From assembly GCA_933226995.1 (NCBI GenBank), contig CAKOFP010000350.1:1-5051 (forward strand): a stretch of 5,051 nt of DNA, read 5' to 3'. The stretch comes from Candidatus Nitrosopolaris rasttigaisensis. Its GTDB lineage: Archaea; Thermoproteota; Nitrososphaeria; Nitrososphaerales; Nitrososphaeraceae. The position numbers and the translations under genes are program-made. This document shows positions 1 to 5,051 of the stretch, piece by piece. A model generated the notes under the pieces. That model ran no database searches. It was given only the letters and a program-made list of their open reading frames with translations, and was not told the origin of the DNA. The stretch's first letter is position 1. Each line of letters begins with the position of its first letter.

Positions 1-692
1 AGTTCTTCAGCATCACCGCCGATTTCGCCTACGACTACCACCGATCGAACATCATCTTTATTCCTAATCATTCTAAAAGCTTCGATTAGATTTGTTCCGT
101 TTATGGGATCGCCACCTATTCCAAAACATAACCTCTGTCCGAATCCTGACTTGGTCAAGTTATACGAGACCTCATACATTAACGTGCCGCTGCGTGAAAA
201 CACTACCGTGTCACCTGCCTTAAAGGGTTGTGCCGGCATGATACCAACTTTCATAACTTGGGGGACGATCACGCCAGGCGTATTAGGTCCCACCATTTTT
301 GCTCCCTTTGTCTTCGCGTACTCTAAAACTTTTATTGAATCTCTTATCGGTACATGCTCCGGGACAGCTACCAATAGTTTTATTCCACTATCTAGGGCAT
401 CCTTTGCGGCGGTAAGGAAAAAAGGTGCAGGTACAAACATCCCAGAGATTTTTGCTCCTGTTGATTTCACAGCTTCAGCCATATTGTCAAATACAGGAAT
501 CCCTTCAAAGGTCTGGCCTCCTTTTCCAGGAGTGACACCAGCCACAATATTTGTGCCATAGGCGGTCATTAATCTAGAATGGGTGGAACCAAAGCTCCCG
601 GTTATTCCTTGAATTATGACAGGTTTTTTCTTGTAATCCTCATCATCGTCCCTGCCGACCAGTAACTCAAATATGTCGTATTCTTGATCCAC
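1..692 (-). CDS. sucD: Succinyl-CoA synthetase, alpha subunit (partial, C-terminus beyond left edge)
   Basis: This is the alpha subunit of ADP/GDP-forming succinyl-CoA ligase, which with SucC interconverts succinate, CoA and NTP with succinyl-CoA in the cytoplasm (TCA cycle). I read 230 codons from a GTG at 692. An N-terminal CoA-binding Rossmann domain shows GITGSFGSTHSR (about residues 29-40) and VTPGKGG (53-59). GPNTPGV (135-141), SRSGTLMYE (166-174) and GIGGDPINGTN (191-201) follow, then GEIGGDAEE (222-230), whose Glu matches the residue that contacts the phosphohistidine in E. coli SucD. The catalytic His segment (GHAGA-type) would lie beyond base 1, so the gene is truncated by the window and not visibly broken. 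The GTG start is chosen because a purine-rich GAGAGGAGAG ribosome-binding site (699-708) precedes it and sucC ends only 18 bases upstream. About the first 22 residues are a short charged extension. The usual Cys of GPNCPG is Thr here. Confidence 0.96.
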   Translation of the reverse strand, partial: MDQEYDIFELLVGRDDDEDYKKKPVIIQGITGSFGSTHSRLMTAYGTNIVAGVTPGKGGQTFEGIPVFDNMAEAVKSTGAKISGMFVPAPFFLTAAKDALDSGIKLLVAVPEHVPIRDSIKVLEYAKTKGAKMVGPNTPGVIVPQVMKVGIMPAQPFKAGDTVVFSRSGTLMYEVSYNLTKSGFGQRLCFGIGGDPINGTNLIEAFRMIRNKDDVRSVVVVGEIGGDAEE

Positions 693-698
693 TATCTT

Positions 699-708
699 CT
701 CTCCTCTC
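699..708 (-). promoter_or_regulatory. Ribosome-binding site of sucD
   Basis: GAGAGGAGAG lies in the 18-base gap between the sucC stop and the sucD GTG, 6 bases from the start codon with its GGAG core about 8 bases away. It supports the GTG at 692 as the start and shows that the second gene of the operon is translated by Shine-Dalgarno pairing, unlike the near-leaderless first gene. Confidence 0.75.
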
Positions 709-710
709 TA

Positions 711-1814
711 TCACGAAACTTGGTTAACTACCTCATGTATGGCTTCTTCTACCGTATCGTACAATTTCGCTTGGCTTCCAGCGAGCATTGCTTTGGCTTT
801 TTCAGATTCTGCCCCCGTGATCCTTGCGAACAAGGGAACGTCGATCAGATTGTTTTTATAGGCATCCAGTACTGCCTGAGCAACTAAGTTTGTTTTTACA
901 ATTCCGCCGAAAAGATTCACCAGGATACCTTGAATCCTTTTTATTTTGCTAATGACTTTTAGAGCCTCATAAATCGTCTCAGTAGTTGCTCCACCTCCAA
1001 AGTCAAGAAAGCAGCCAGCCTTACCACCTGCGTCTGTGACCATGTCAACTGTAGACATTACCAAGCCGGCCCCGTTTCCAATGATGGCGATATTCCCATC
1101 CAGTTCCACCAATGAAAAGCCACTTTTTCCGGCTTGTTCCTCCAATTCGGAAATATGCTCATACTTCTTTAGTTCGGCATGTCTAAACATCCCGTTGTCA
1201 TCTATTATCACTTTTGCATCTAGTGCCATCAGAGAGCCGTCACTCAACATGGCCATAGGATTGACCTCCGCTAGCTCAGCCTCTTCTTCCATAACCAGTT
1301 TTGAGAGCTTCATTGTAAAATCTACAAAGGCGGTTGGTGCGGTGTCCTTTAAACCTAACTTCCGGGCTGCGCCTTCAGCAATCTCAGGAGATAATCCCTC
1401 TAAGGGGATATCAAATATTACCTTGTCGTCCACACTTTCAATTTCTATTCCTCCTTCTGCTGACGCAATTAGTGAGTAGCATCTCCTGCTTCTGTTCAGA
1501 AAAAACGATAAATAAAGTTCGTTTTTAATGTCTACCACTTCTTCAACCAAAATCCCCCGAGGCAGTTCGCCTTTTACCTCCTTATTTATGAGGGCGTCGA
1601 ATTTAGGTAAAAGTTCGGATGCGTTTTTGCATTTTAAGATTGCACCTGCCTTGCCCCTTCCGCCGACCGTAAGTTGCGACTTTAATACCACCGGATATCC
1701 CAGTTTGGTAGCGGCTTGATTGGCTTCATCCCTAGAGTTTACGAGAGATGCTGCCGGAACTGAAATACCGTACTGCGAAAAAAGTTCCTTTCCTTGAAAT
1801 TCAAGCAATCTCAT
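711..1814 (-). CDS. sucC: Succinyl-CoA synthetase, beta subunit
   Basis: This is the nucleotide-binding and substrate-binding beta subunit of succinyl-CoA ligase, partner of the SucD encoded just downstream. From the ATG at 1814 it is 367 residues, within the usual range of about 370-400. An N-terminal ATP-grasp domain begins LLEFQGKELF and shows VVLKS (Lys45), GGRGKAG (51-57), LVEEV (89-93), EVNPMAM (183-189, metal-site Asn) and ALDAK (197-201, metal-site Asp). The C-terminal ligase domain shows GNGAGLVMSTVD (246-257), LDFGGGA (270-276) and FGGIVKTNL (302-310). All catalytic motifs known from E. coli SucC have clear counterparts, so it should be active. An upstream in-frame ATG at 1835 would add seven residues, but it lies only about 12 bases from the TATA box centre and would fall before the expected transcription start. 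The ATG at 1814 also matches the family N-terminus. It is the first gene of a sucC-sucD operon. Confidence 0.97.
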   Translation of the reverse strand: MRLLEFQGKELFSQYGISVPAASLVNSRDEANQAATKLGYPVVLKSQLTVGGRGKAGAILKCKNASELLPKFDALINKEVKGELPRGILVEEVVDIKNELYLSFFLNRSRRCYSLIASAEGGIEIESVDDKVIFDIPLEGLSPEIAEGAARKLGLKDTAPTAFVDFTMKLSKLVMEEEAELAEVNPMAMLSDGSLMALDAKVIIDDNGMFRHAELKKYEHISELEEQAGKSGFSLVELDGNIAIIGNGAGLVMSTVDMVTDAGGKAGCFLDFGGGATTETIYEALKVISKIKRIQGILVNLFGGIVKTNLVAQAVLDAYKNNLIDVPLFARITGAESEKAKAMLAGSQAKLYDTVEEAIHEVVNQVS

Positions 1815-1845
1815 ATAAGCGCAGAGGACATTCAAATGCGCTTAT
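1815..1845. repeat. Perfect 9-bp inverted repeat, candidate operator of sucCD
   Basis: The arms ATAAGCGCA (1815-1823) and TGCGCTTAT (1837-1845) are exact reverse complements separated by 13 bases. The half-site centres are 22 bp apart, about two helical turns, as expected for a dimeric helix-turn-helix regulator binding one DNA face. One arm overlaps the end of the TATA box and the other abuts the sucC start codon and covers the predicted transcription start. The symmetry and position are seen directly. A regulatory role is inferred, and the repressor is unknown. Confidence 0.55.
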
Positions 1846-1851
1846 TTATAA
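1843..1851 (-). promoter_or_regulatory. Archaeal TATA box of the sucCD operon
   Basis: On the minus strand the sequence reads TTATAAATA, a near-ideal archaeal TATA box, centred 33 bases before the sucC ATG. With the usual 25-27 base distance from TATA centre to transcription start, the RNA would begin around 1820-1822. That gives a leader of only about 6-8 bases and fits the lack of a Shine-Dalgarno motif before sucC. Confidence 0.7.
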
Positions 1852-2131
1852 TCCTATTTTCTTAGACACACTAATCTGGGAGCGAATGGCGATGGGTATG
1901 ATCCATTTTTTTTACAAAGTGGGTGTAAGCCAATGCATATTACTCCAATCAAACAGTTAGCAATCCAAATTTGATATGCCTGAACGCAGATAGCTCTATC
2001 CAGATATGCGTACTATCACTTCAGATTCTTCTTTCATGCATGGGTGGTGATCAATGAAACACCCAGGTAACATAGTTGAAAATTATAGAACACTACAAAT
2101 GGAATAATATCGGAGATAACCGGCGCGAGAC

Positions 2132-2356
2132 GTGTTGTCATCCAAGAAATTTGAAAATTTATATATAGATGTCCCGAAGTACGAATATGCACACGGCCAC
2201 TTGGCTGATAGTCCTGACGATGATTGTGGTTGGATCAATTCCAGTCTTGCTAATATGGTTAACAACGACGCCCCACCCAAAATTGTTACTGGCTACGCAG
2301 CAAGCCCCACCAATTCTCATGACGCTTCACCATTCAAGCATACTTTAGAGATTTGA
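2132..2356 (+). CDS. Hypothetical protein, 74 residues, doubtful
   Basis: A 74-codon open frame starts at GTG 2132 and ends at a TGA. The product is soluble, polar and acidic in the middle (DSPDDDCGW), with no membrane segment, signal peptide or motif I recognise. There is no clear ribosome-binding site. The same frame upstream holds ATG 2054, which reads 17 codons to TAA 2105-2107; a second TAA follows at 2114-2116, so the ORF could be the tail of a gene interrupted by stop codons. The minus strand also carries a 65-codon open frame over the same bases, so openness alone is weak evidence. I assign no function; it may be chance or gene debris. Confidence 0.22.
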   Translation: MLSSKKFENLYIDVPKYEYAHGHLADSPDDDCGWINSSLANMVNNDAPPKIVTGYAASPTNSHDASPFKHTLEI

Positions 2357-2426
2357 TTCAGTCAGACCAGTTACTAAATTTACTCAACTGCTTTGAATTT
2401 AAATAAATAGGACAACTAGCGAGAAC

Positions 2427-2450
2427 ATGTTCGAAATTACTTTTGAACAT
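2427..2450 (+). other. Hairpin with 6-bp perfect arms
   Basis: ATGTTC (2427-2432) and GAACAT (2445-2450) are perfect reverse complements. In plus-strand RNA the stem extends through a G-U and three A-U pairs to 10 bp with a UUAC loop. It lies 71 bases after the weak ORF ending at 2356 and 64 bases beyond the stop of the minus-strand exchanger remnant. No U-tract follows on the plus strand, so it is not a typical terminator. It could be a protein-binding palindrome or chance. Confidence 0.3.
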
Positions 2451-2513
2451 TCCTTAAAACAGTATCAAGTCAGCCGATAATTCAGCTAGCAAGTTTCAAC
2501 GGGTATGAACATC

Positions 2514-3728
2514 CTACAGCAGTAGAAACTGAATGAAGATACCGATAACGTACATCGACGCCAGCATAACCCCTACCTTTAATCCAATCTCTTTTTGGAC
2601 AAACATCGGAATGAGTGCAATTAATATAAATACTGTTACAAGAATGACCTGGTAAGATAGAATGGGTTTTGGCTCGATGTTGACATAGAACCCTACCTGG
2701 CGCATGGCTGCAAATATAGCAAATGCGAGAAACAGAGTGTTGTTAAGAATCTCTGAGCCAAGCACAGGCGCAATCGATGCTCCTTCTAGCCAACATGATC
2801 ATGGAAATCTTTTCTGGCATTTCTCCAGCAATGGGAGTAGTGATTACAGCTAATACTACTACTGAAACTCCGATATCCACCGAAAGTCCGTTTAGCGAAG
2901 TAACAAATCGTTGGGCTCAAAAAAGATCCCAATTGTTCCGACACCAAATACTGAATCCCTTTCATTATAGTCCTATCAGATTTTTCTGTCAAGGGGATCA
3001 TCGTCTGTTATTGCAACTGTCTCTCTCTAATCGCATCCTGCCGTTCTGTTCGGGATACTTCAACTTTTGATTCGAATATCGTTGTTTTTTCACGTTTCAT
3101 TTCCAATATTGCAATCCCAAAATTTGTAATGGACATCAATGCAAAAATAATACCATCAATGTAGTTGTATCCATTAATGAAGAGAAGTGCGCTAGACCCA
3201 GCCGTTACGAGAAGGAATATTTTGTCGAGTTTAAAAACGGACACATCTTTTACAGATAATTTGGAAAGCCGCGTGGTAGAGATGAGAAGCATTAACTAAA
3301 GACCTAGAGTCATCAATCAACAGATTACTACCTAACCCAGCCCCTATTGCAATCCCGTAAGATCCCACATAGACGCTACTACGATTTCAGGAAGTGTAGT
3401 GGCAATACTTAAAAACGTTCTGCCAACAAACTAAGCACCGTATCTCCTCGCAAGGTGTTCGCCACCATAGGATAAAAGAGAGATAGATATGGTCAACTCG
3501 TTCAGCCAAAGGAGCGTGGATATGATGCCGCTGCCTTCTTCGGCGAATAAAAGAGCATACCTTTGGATATAATTTAAGTTACAATAAGATATTGTTGATC
3601 GTGAATTTGTGATAAACGATAAAATCCGCAACGTGGGATGTGGCTGTAGTTACGAGTACCCAACTCGCAGTCAGCGTCGTCTCCCCATTTGGTATCCAAA
3701 TAACCGCATCTCCTTCAATACCTGTCAT
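2514..3728 (-). pseudogene. Decayed CaCA-family calcium/cation exchanger
   Basis: This is the remnant of a multi-spanning membrane antiporter of the Ca2+:cation antiporter superfamily, which would have exported Ca2+ against Na+ or H+. It reads from ATG 3728, preceded at 5 bases by GGGAGAG (3734-3740), to TAG 2514-2516, space for about 400 residues and close to full length. The first alpha repeat is recognisable as GRTFLSIATTLPEIVVAS then VYVGSYGIAIGAGLGSN, with the ion-binding Pro-Glu. A hydrophobic central part includes DKIFLLVTAGSSALLFI. The second alpha repeat reads ITTPIAGEMPEKISM then GASIAPVLGSEILNN, with its own Pro-Glu. The last helices end IGIFIQFLLL. The pieces lie in different frames: changes near 3560-3600, 3371-3384, 3311-3325, 2905-2945 and 2776-2790. 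Stops within otherwise continuous frames are TAG 3431-3433, TAG 3296-3298 and TAA 3008-3010. Family assignment is firm at superfamily level; the transported counter-ion cannot be told. So many lesions beside intact genes argue for true decay. Confidence 0.88.
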
Positions 3729-3733
3729 TTTGG

Positions 3734-3740
3734 CTCTCCC
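3734..3740 (-). promoter_or_regulatory. Relict ribosome-binding site of the exchanger pseudogene
   Basis: GGGAGAG on the minus strand sits 5 bases before ATG 3728 and fixes the former start of the exchanger reading frame. A weak TATA-like ACAAAATAGA lies further upstream around 3773-3782. Translation from this start would end after 49 codons at TAA 3579-3581. Confidence 0.5.
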
Positions 3741-3834
3741 ATTTTGGCGTAGCAAACGCGCGTTGTTAGCTATCTATTTTGTATCCATGTGATGACCACA
3801 AAACTTTTGTATTAATGCCGGTCAGTCACACCGT

Positions 3835-4167
3835 TTGGCAAAACGTCAATTCACCATAGACACAGGGAGAGAAAAAATTCCTGTGGAGGGGCATGCTCAT
3901 AAGAACGTAGCAGTCAAATACTTAATGAGAAGACGTAGATCCTTATTAGGAACCAGGGATCCCCAAAAAGCGGACACACTATATTCCTGTCTGCCCACAA
4001 ATATCAAGATTATTGGTAAACAACTAACTCATGAATATAAAATAAATTGGGAGAGAGTTGGTTCAGCAGAATTTGAAGGATCGCGTTTCGTTTTCACGAT
4101 GGATGAAGAACAACTGCAAAATGGTGATAATATTCACAATGTGCCCACCGTGGCAAATATGGAGTGA
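3835..4167 (+). CDS. Uncharacterised 110-residue protein, TTG start or 5'-truncated
   Basis: This is an open frame of 110 codons ending at TGA. I do not recognise the family. The product is soluble and basic in its first half, with an arginine-rich stretch YLMRRRRSLLG (about residues 29-39). The second half looks like a compact fold: LPTNIKIIGKQL, HEYKINWERVG, then EFEGSRFVFTMDEEQL. The polar tail after DEEQL looks disordered. No membrane helix or signal peptide is present. Codon use looks like that of a real gene. The start is a problem: the frame is open from 3796 but has no ATG or GTG, only TTG 3835, without a ribosome-binding site. An ATG at 3815 opens another frame of 13 codons that overlaps this one, so a frameshift near 3830-3840 could have separated the true N-terminus. 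It is transcribed away from the exchanger remnant and toward the DUF99 gene. Confidence 0.5.
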   Translation: MAKRQFTIDTGREKIPVEGHAHKNVAVKYLMRRRRSLLGTRDPQKADTLYSCLPTNIKIIGKQLTHEYKINWERVGSAEFEGSRFVFTMDEEQLQNGDNIHNVPTVANME

Positions 4168-4388
4168 GTAAGTAATAGGAACTCACACTCCACTGTAAAA
4201 GTTATTCATCAAAAATCTTTCATCCCTGACGGCTATGCCTGTGGATTATGATGTCCGAATTGATTTAAGTTTAGCTTTGGGTTTAGGCAGACGAGGAGTG
4301 GTCATGGTATCCTTGGAGTACCTCAACCGAGGCCTGAGTCGTAGTTAAATAGGAAAGTCTGTTAACAGCTCCTTAGTAATAAAGGCCT
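4168..4388 (+). promoter_or_regulatory. Intergenic region upstream of the DUF99 gene, with possible TATA box
   Basis: These 221 bases separate the unknown ORF from the DUF99 gene. TTAAATAG at 4345-4352 is a plausible archaeal TATA box. A transcription start about 26 bases on, near 4375, would leave a short leader of about 14 bases to GTG 4389 or about 26 bases to ATG 4401. No strong Shine-Dalgarno motif is present; AAAGG at 4381-4385 is too close to the GTG and far from the ATG. A 37-codon ORF lies inside (4235-4348). Confidence 0.35.
4235..4348 (+). CDS. Possible 37-residue microprotein, doubtful
   Basis: A short frame opens at ATG 4235 and ends at TAA 4346-4348. Its product begins MPVDYDVRIDLSL, has a small hydrophobic stretch (LSLALGLG), a basic pair and VVMVSLEYL, and ends in Arg-Ser. 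A second ATG at 4304 in the same frame has a GAGGAGTGG motif just upstream that resembles a ribosome-binding site and would give 14 residues. Nothing known is recognised. It could be a microprotein, the C-terminal scrap of a lost gene, or chance. Confidence 0.18.
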   Translation: MPVDYDVRIDLSLALGLGRRGVVMVSLEYLNRGLSRS

Positions 4389-4400
4389 GTGTCCAGTTCT

Positions 4401-5015
4401 ATGCTGCCCTTCAAACACAGTGACACAAGTAGCCGTTGGACGAGGTTTCACGCGGAGAAAAAGGGGATCCGAGTATTTGGAGTAGCGGAGAGCTTCAAGA
4501 AATCCTGCGTGACTTCCACACTTGCAGGGATAGTAATGAGGCGGGACCTGATAATTGATGGTATGGTTTTTGGTACCGCCACGATTAGAGGCAATGATTC
4601 TACACAAAACATCTTGACCATGTTTAGGTCATTAAAAAGGAACGACGTTAATTGCATAATGCTTGACGGCGTTATTATTAGTATGTACAACATAATACAC
4701 GGAGAAGAAATTAGAGAAAAGACCGGTGTCCCAGTTATTGCGATAACATTCAAGGACTCGGAAGGGCTTGAAGGGACAATAGAACGTCATTTTCCCAACG
4801 ACTCAAAGCTAAAATTAGAACAGTATCGTAACCTGGGGCAGAGAGATCAAATTCACTTAAAGACTGGAAAGTCTGTCTTTCTGCGATACTGGGGGCTAAG
4901 CTCAAAAGAAGCCTTCGCGATAGTCAATTCGTTCACCCTTCAAGGCTCTATTCCAGAGCCGATCAGAATAGCAAAACTTGCAGCGCGTGCCAGTATACGT
5001 AGAAGTAGTCAATAA
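4401..5015 (+). CDS. DUF99 family protein (endonuclease V-like fold)
   Basis: This is a complete DUF99 (PF01949) protein of 204 residues from ATG 4401, or 208 from GTG 4389; the family usually has about 180-210. Family features in order are KKGIRVFGVAESF (20-32), IIDGMVFGTATIRGNDST (51-68, substrate-side strands), CIMLDGVIISMYNII (85-99, with the conserved Leu-Asp-Gly), GVPVIAITFK (109-118), a charged linker with ERHFPND, then YWGLSSKEAFAIV (163-175) and GSIPEPIRIAKLAA (182-195). The family is predicted to share the RNase H-like fold of endonuclease V, but to my knowledge its substrate is not established, so activity on nucleic acid is inference. In many archaeal members the first strand ends in an Asp-Asp-Gly; here that site reads Ala-Glu-Ser, leaving one acidic residue (Glu30) beside Asp89. 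The protein is cytoplasmic with no membrane segment. The exact start is uncertain because neither candidate has a good ribosome-binding site; the first 15 residues are unlikely to belong to the fold. Confidence 0.9.
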   Translation: MLPFKHSDTSSRWTRFHAEKKGIRVFGVAESFKKSCVTSTLAGIVMRRDLIIDGMVFGTATIRGNDSTQNILTMFRSLKRNDVNCIMLDGVIISMYNIIHGEEIREKTGVPVIAITFKDSEGLEGTIERHFPNDSKLKLEQYRNLGQRDQIHLKTGKSVFLRYWGLSSKEAFAIVNSFTLQGSIPEPIRIAKLAARASIRRSSQ

Positions 5016-5051
5016 TCTTAATAAGCTTCAGTGAGTCAGACATCCTGATTA
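5016..5051. other. Short intergenic tail after the DUF99 gene
   Basis: These 36 bases after the DUF99 stop codon contain no start codon with a usable frame, no T-rich terminator run and no strong hairpin. Nothing further can be supported before the window ends. Confidence 0.4.

Larger units (their letters stand above)
1852..2513. other. Gene-poor interval between sucC and the exchanger pseudogene
   Basis: This stretch of about 660 bases holds no gene I can recognise. It contains a run of eight T at about 1904-1911, one weak plus-strand ORF (2132-2356) with a possible upstream piece in the same frame, an AT-rich patch around 2390-2410, and a hairpin at 2427-2450. I saw no tRNA (no T-loop consensus on either strand) and no transposase, direct repeat array or integration site. 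It may include old, unrecognisable gene debris. Confidence 0.5.

Noticed and set aside
103..561. Plus-strand open frame of 152 codons
   Set aside because: It lies antisense to sucD, whose conserved motifs fix the coding strand; it is a shadow frame.
1036..1479. Plus-strand open frame of 147 codons, with others at 684-887, 1334-1528, 1528-1719 and 1748-1960
   Set aside because: All are antisense to sucC or its promoter and have low-complexity Ser/Pro-rich products typical of shadow frames.
2041..2065. Inverted repeat TGGGTG ... CACCCA
   Set aside because: The arms are only 6 bp with a 13-base loop, with no extension and no gene boundary to explain; expected by chance at this length.
1852..2513. 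Possible tRNA or mobile element in the gene-poor interval
   Set aside because: No T-loop or acceptor-stem pattern, transposase motif, terminal repeats or target duplication could be found on either strand.
2777..3070. Plus-strand open frame of 97 codons over the exchanger remnant
   Set aside because: The minus strand carries recognisable CaCA alpha-repeat sequence over the same bases, and the plus-strand product shows no motif.
3789..3795. GTGATGA, a perfect box C of an archaeal C/D guide RNA
   Set aside because: No CTGA box D or D' follows within the next 60 bases, so there is no guide RNA architecture.
4362..4753. Minus-strand open frames opposite the DUF99 gene
   Set aside because: The plus strand encodes a clear DUF99 protein; these are antisense shadows without motifs.
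1..5051. CRISPR array, toxin-antitoxin, defence or other new multi-gene system
   Set aside because: No spaced direct repeats exist and no gene set works together beyond sucCD; the remaining genes are single, unrelated or decayed.

Overview
The window looks like a chromosomal segment of an archaeon, most likely an ammonia-oxidising thaumarchaeote (Nitrososphaeria). The taxon is inferred from three things: a DUF99 family protein (a largely archaeal family), an archaeal TATA box placed for a near-leaderless transcript ahead of sucC, and the general look of the proteins. No rRNA, tRNA or other taxonomic marker is present.

Layout. Positions 1-1814 (minus strand) hold the succinyl-CoA synthetase operon: sucC (beta subunit, complete) followed after 18 bases by sucD (alpha subunit), which runs off the left edge before its catalytic histidine. 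The sucC promoter at 1843-1851 carries a TATA box overlapped by a perfect 9-bp inverted repeat lying exactly between TATA box and start codon, a candidate operator. Positions 1852-2513 form a gene-poor stretch with one weak plus-strand ORF and one hairpin. Positions 2514-3728 (minus) are the decayed remains of a CaCA-family cation/calcium exchanger, broken by about five frame changes and three in-frame stops although both ion-binding alpha repeats are still readable. Positions 3835-4167 (plus) encode a roughly 110-residue protein I do not recognise. Positions 4168-4388 are mostly intergenic with one 37-codon ORF. Positions 4389/4401-5015 (plus) encode an intact DUF99 (endonuclease V-like fold) protein.

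The two sucCD subunits act together: they interconvert succinate and succinyl-CoA with substrate-level phosphorylation, tying the TCA cycle to the succinyl-CoA pool. The other genes show no evident functional link to it or to each other. The middle of the window (about 1850-3830) reads like a decaying, low-constraint region between two conserved genes. I see no CRISPR array, insertion sequence, toxin-antitoxin pair, defence locus or biosynthetic cluster. The most interesting signals are the inverted repeat over the sucCD promoter, the heavily mutated exchanger, and the unidentified ORF with no ATG start.
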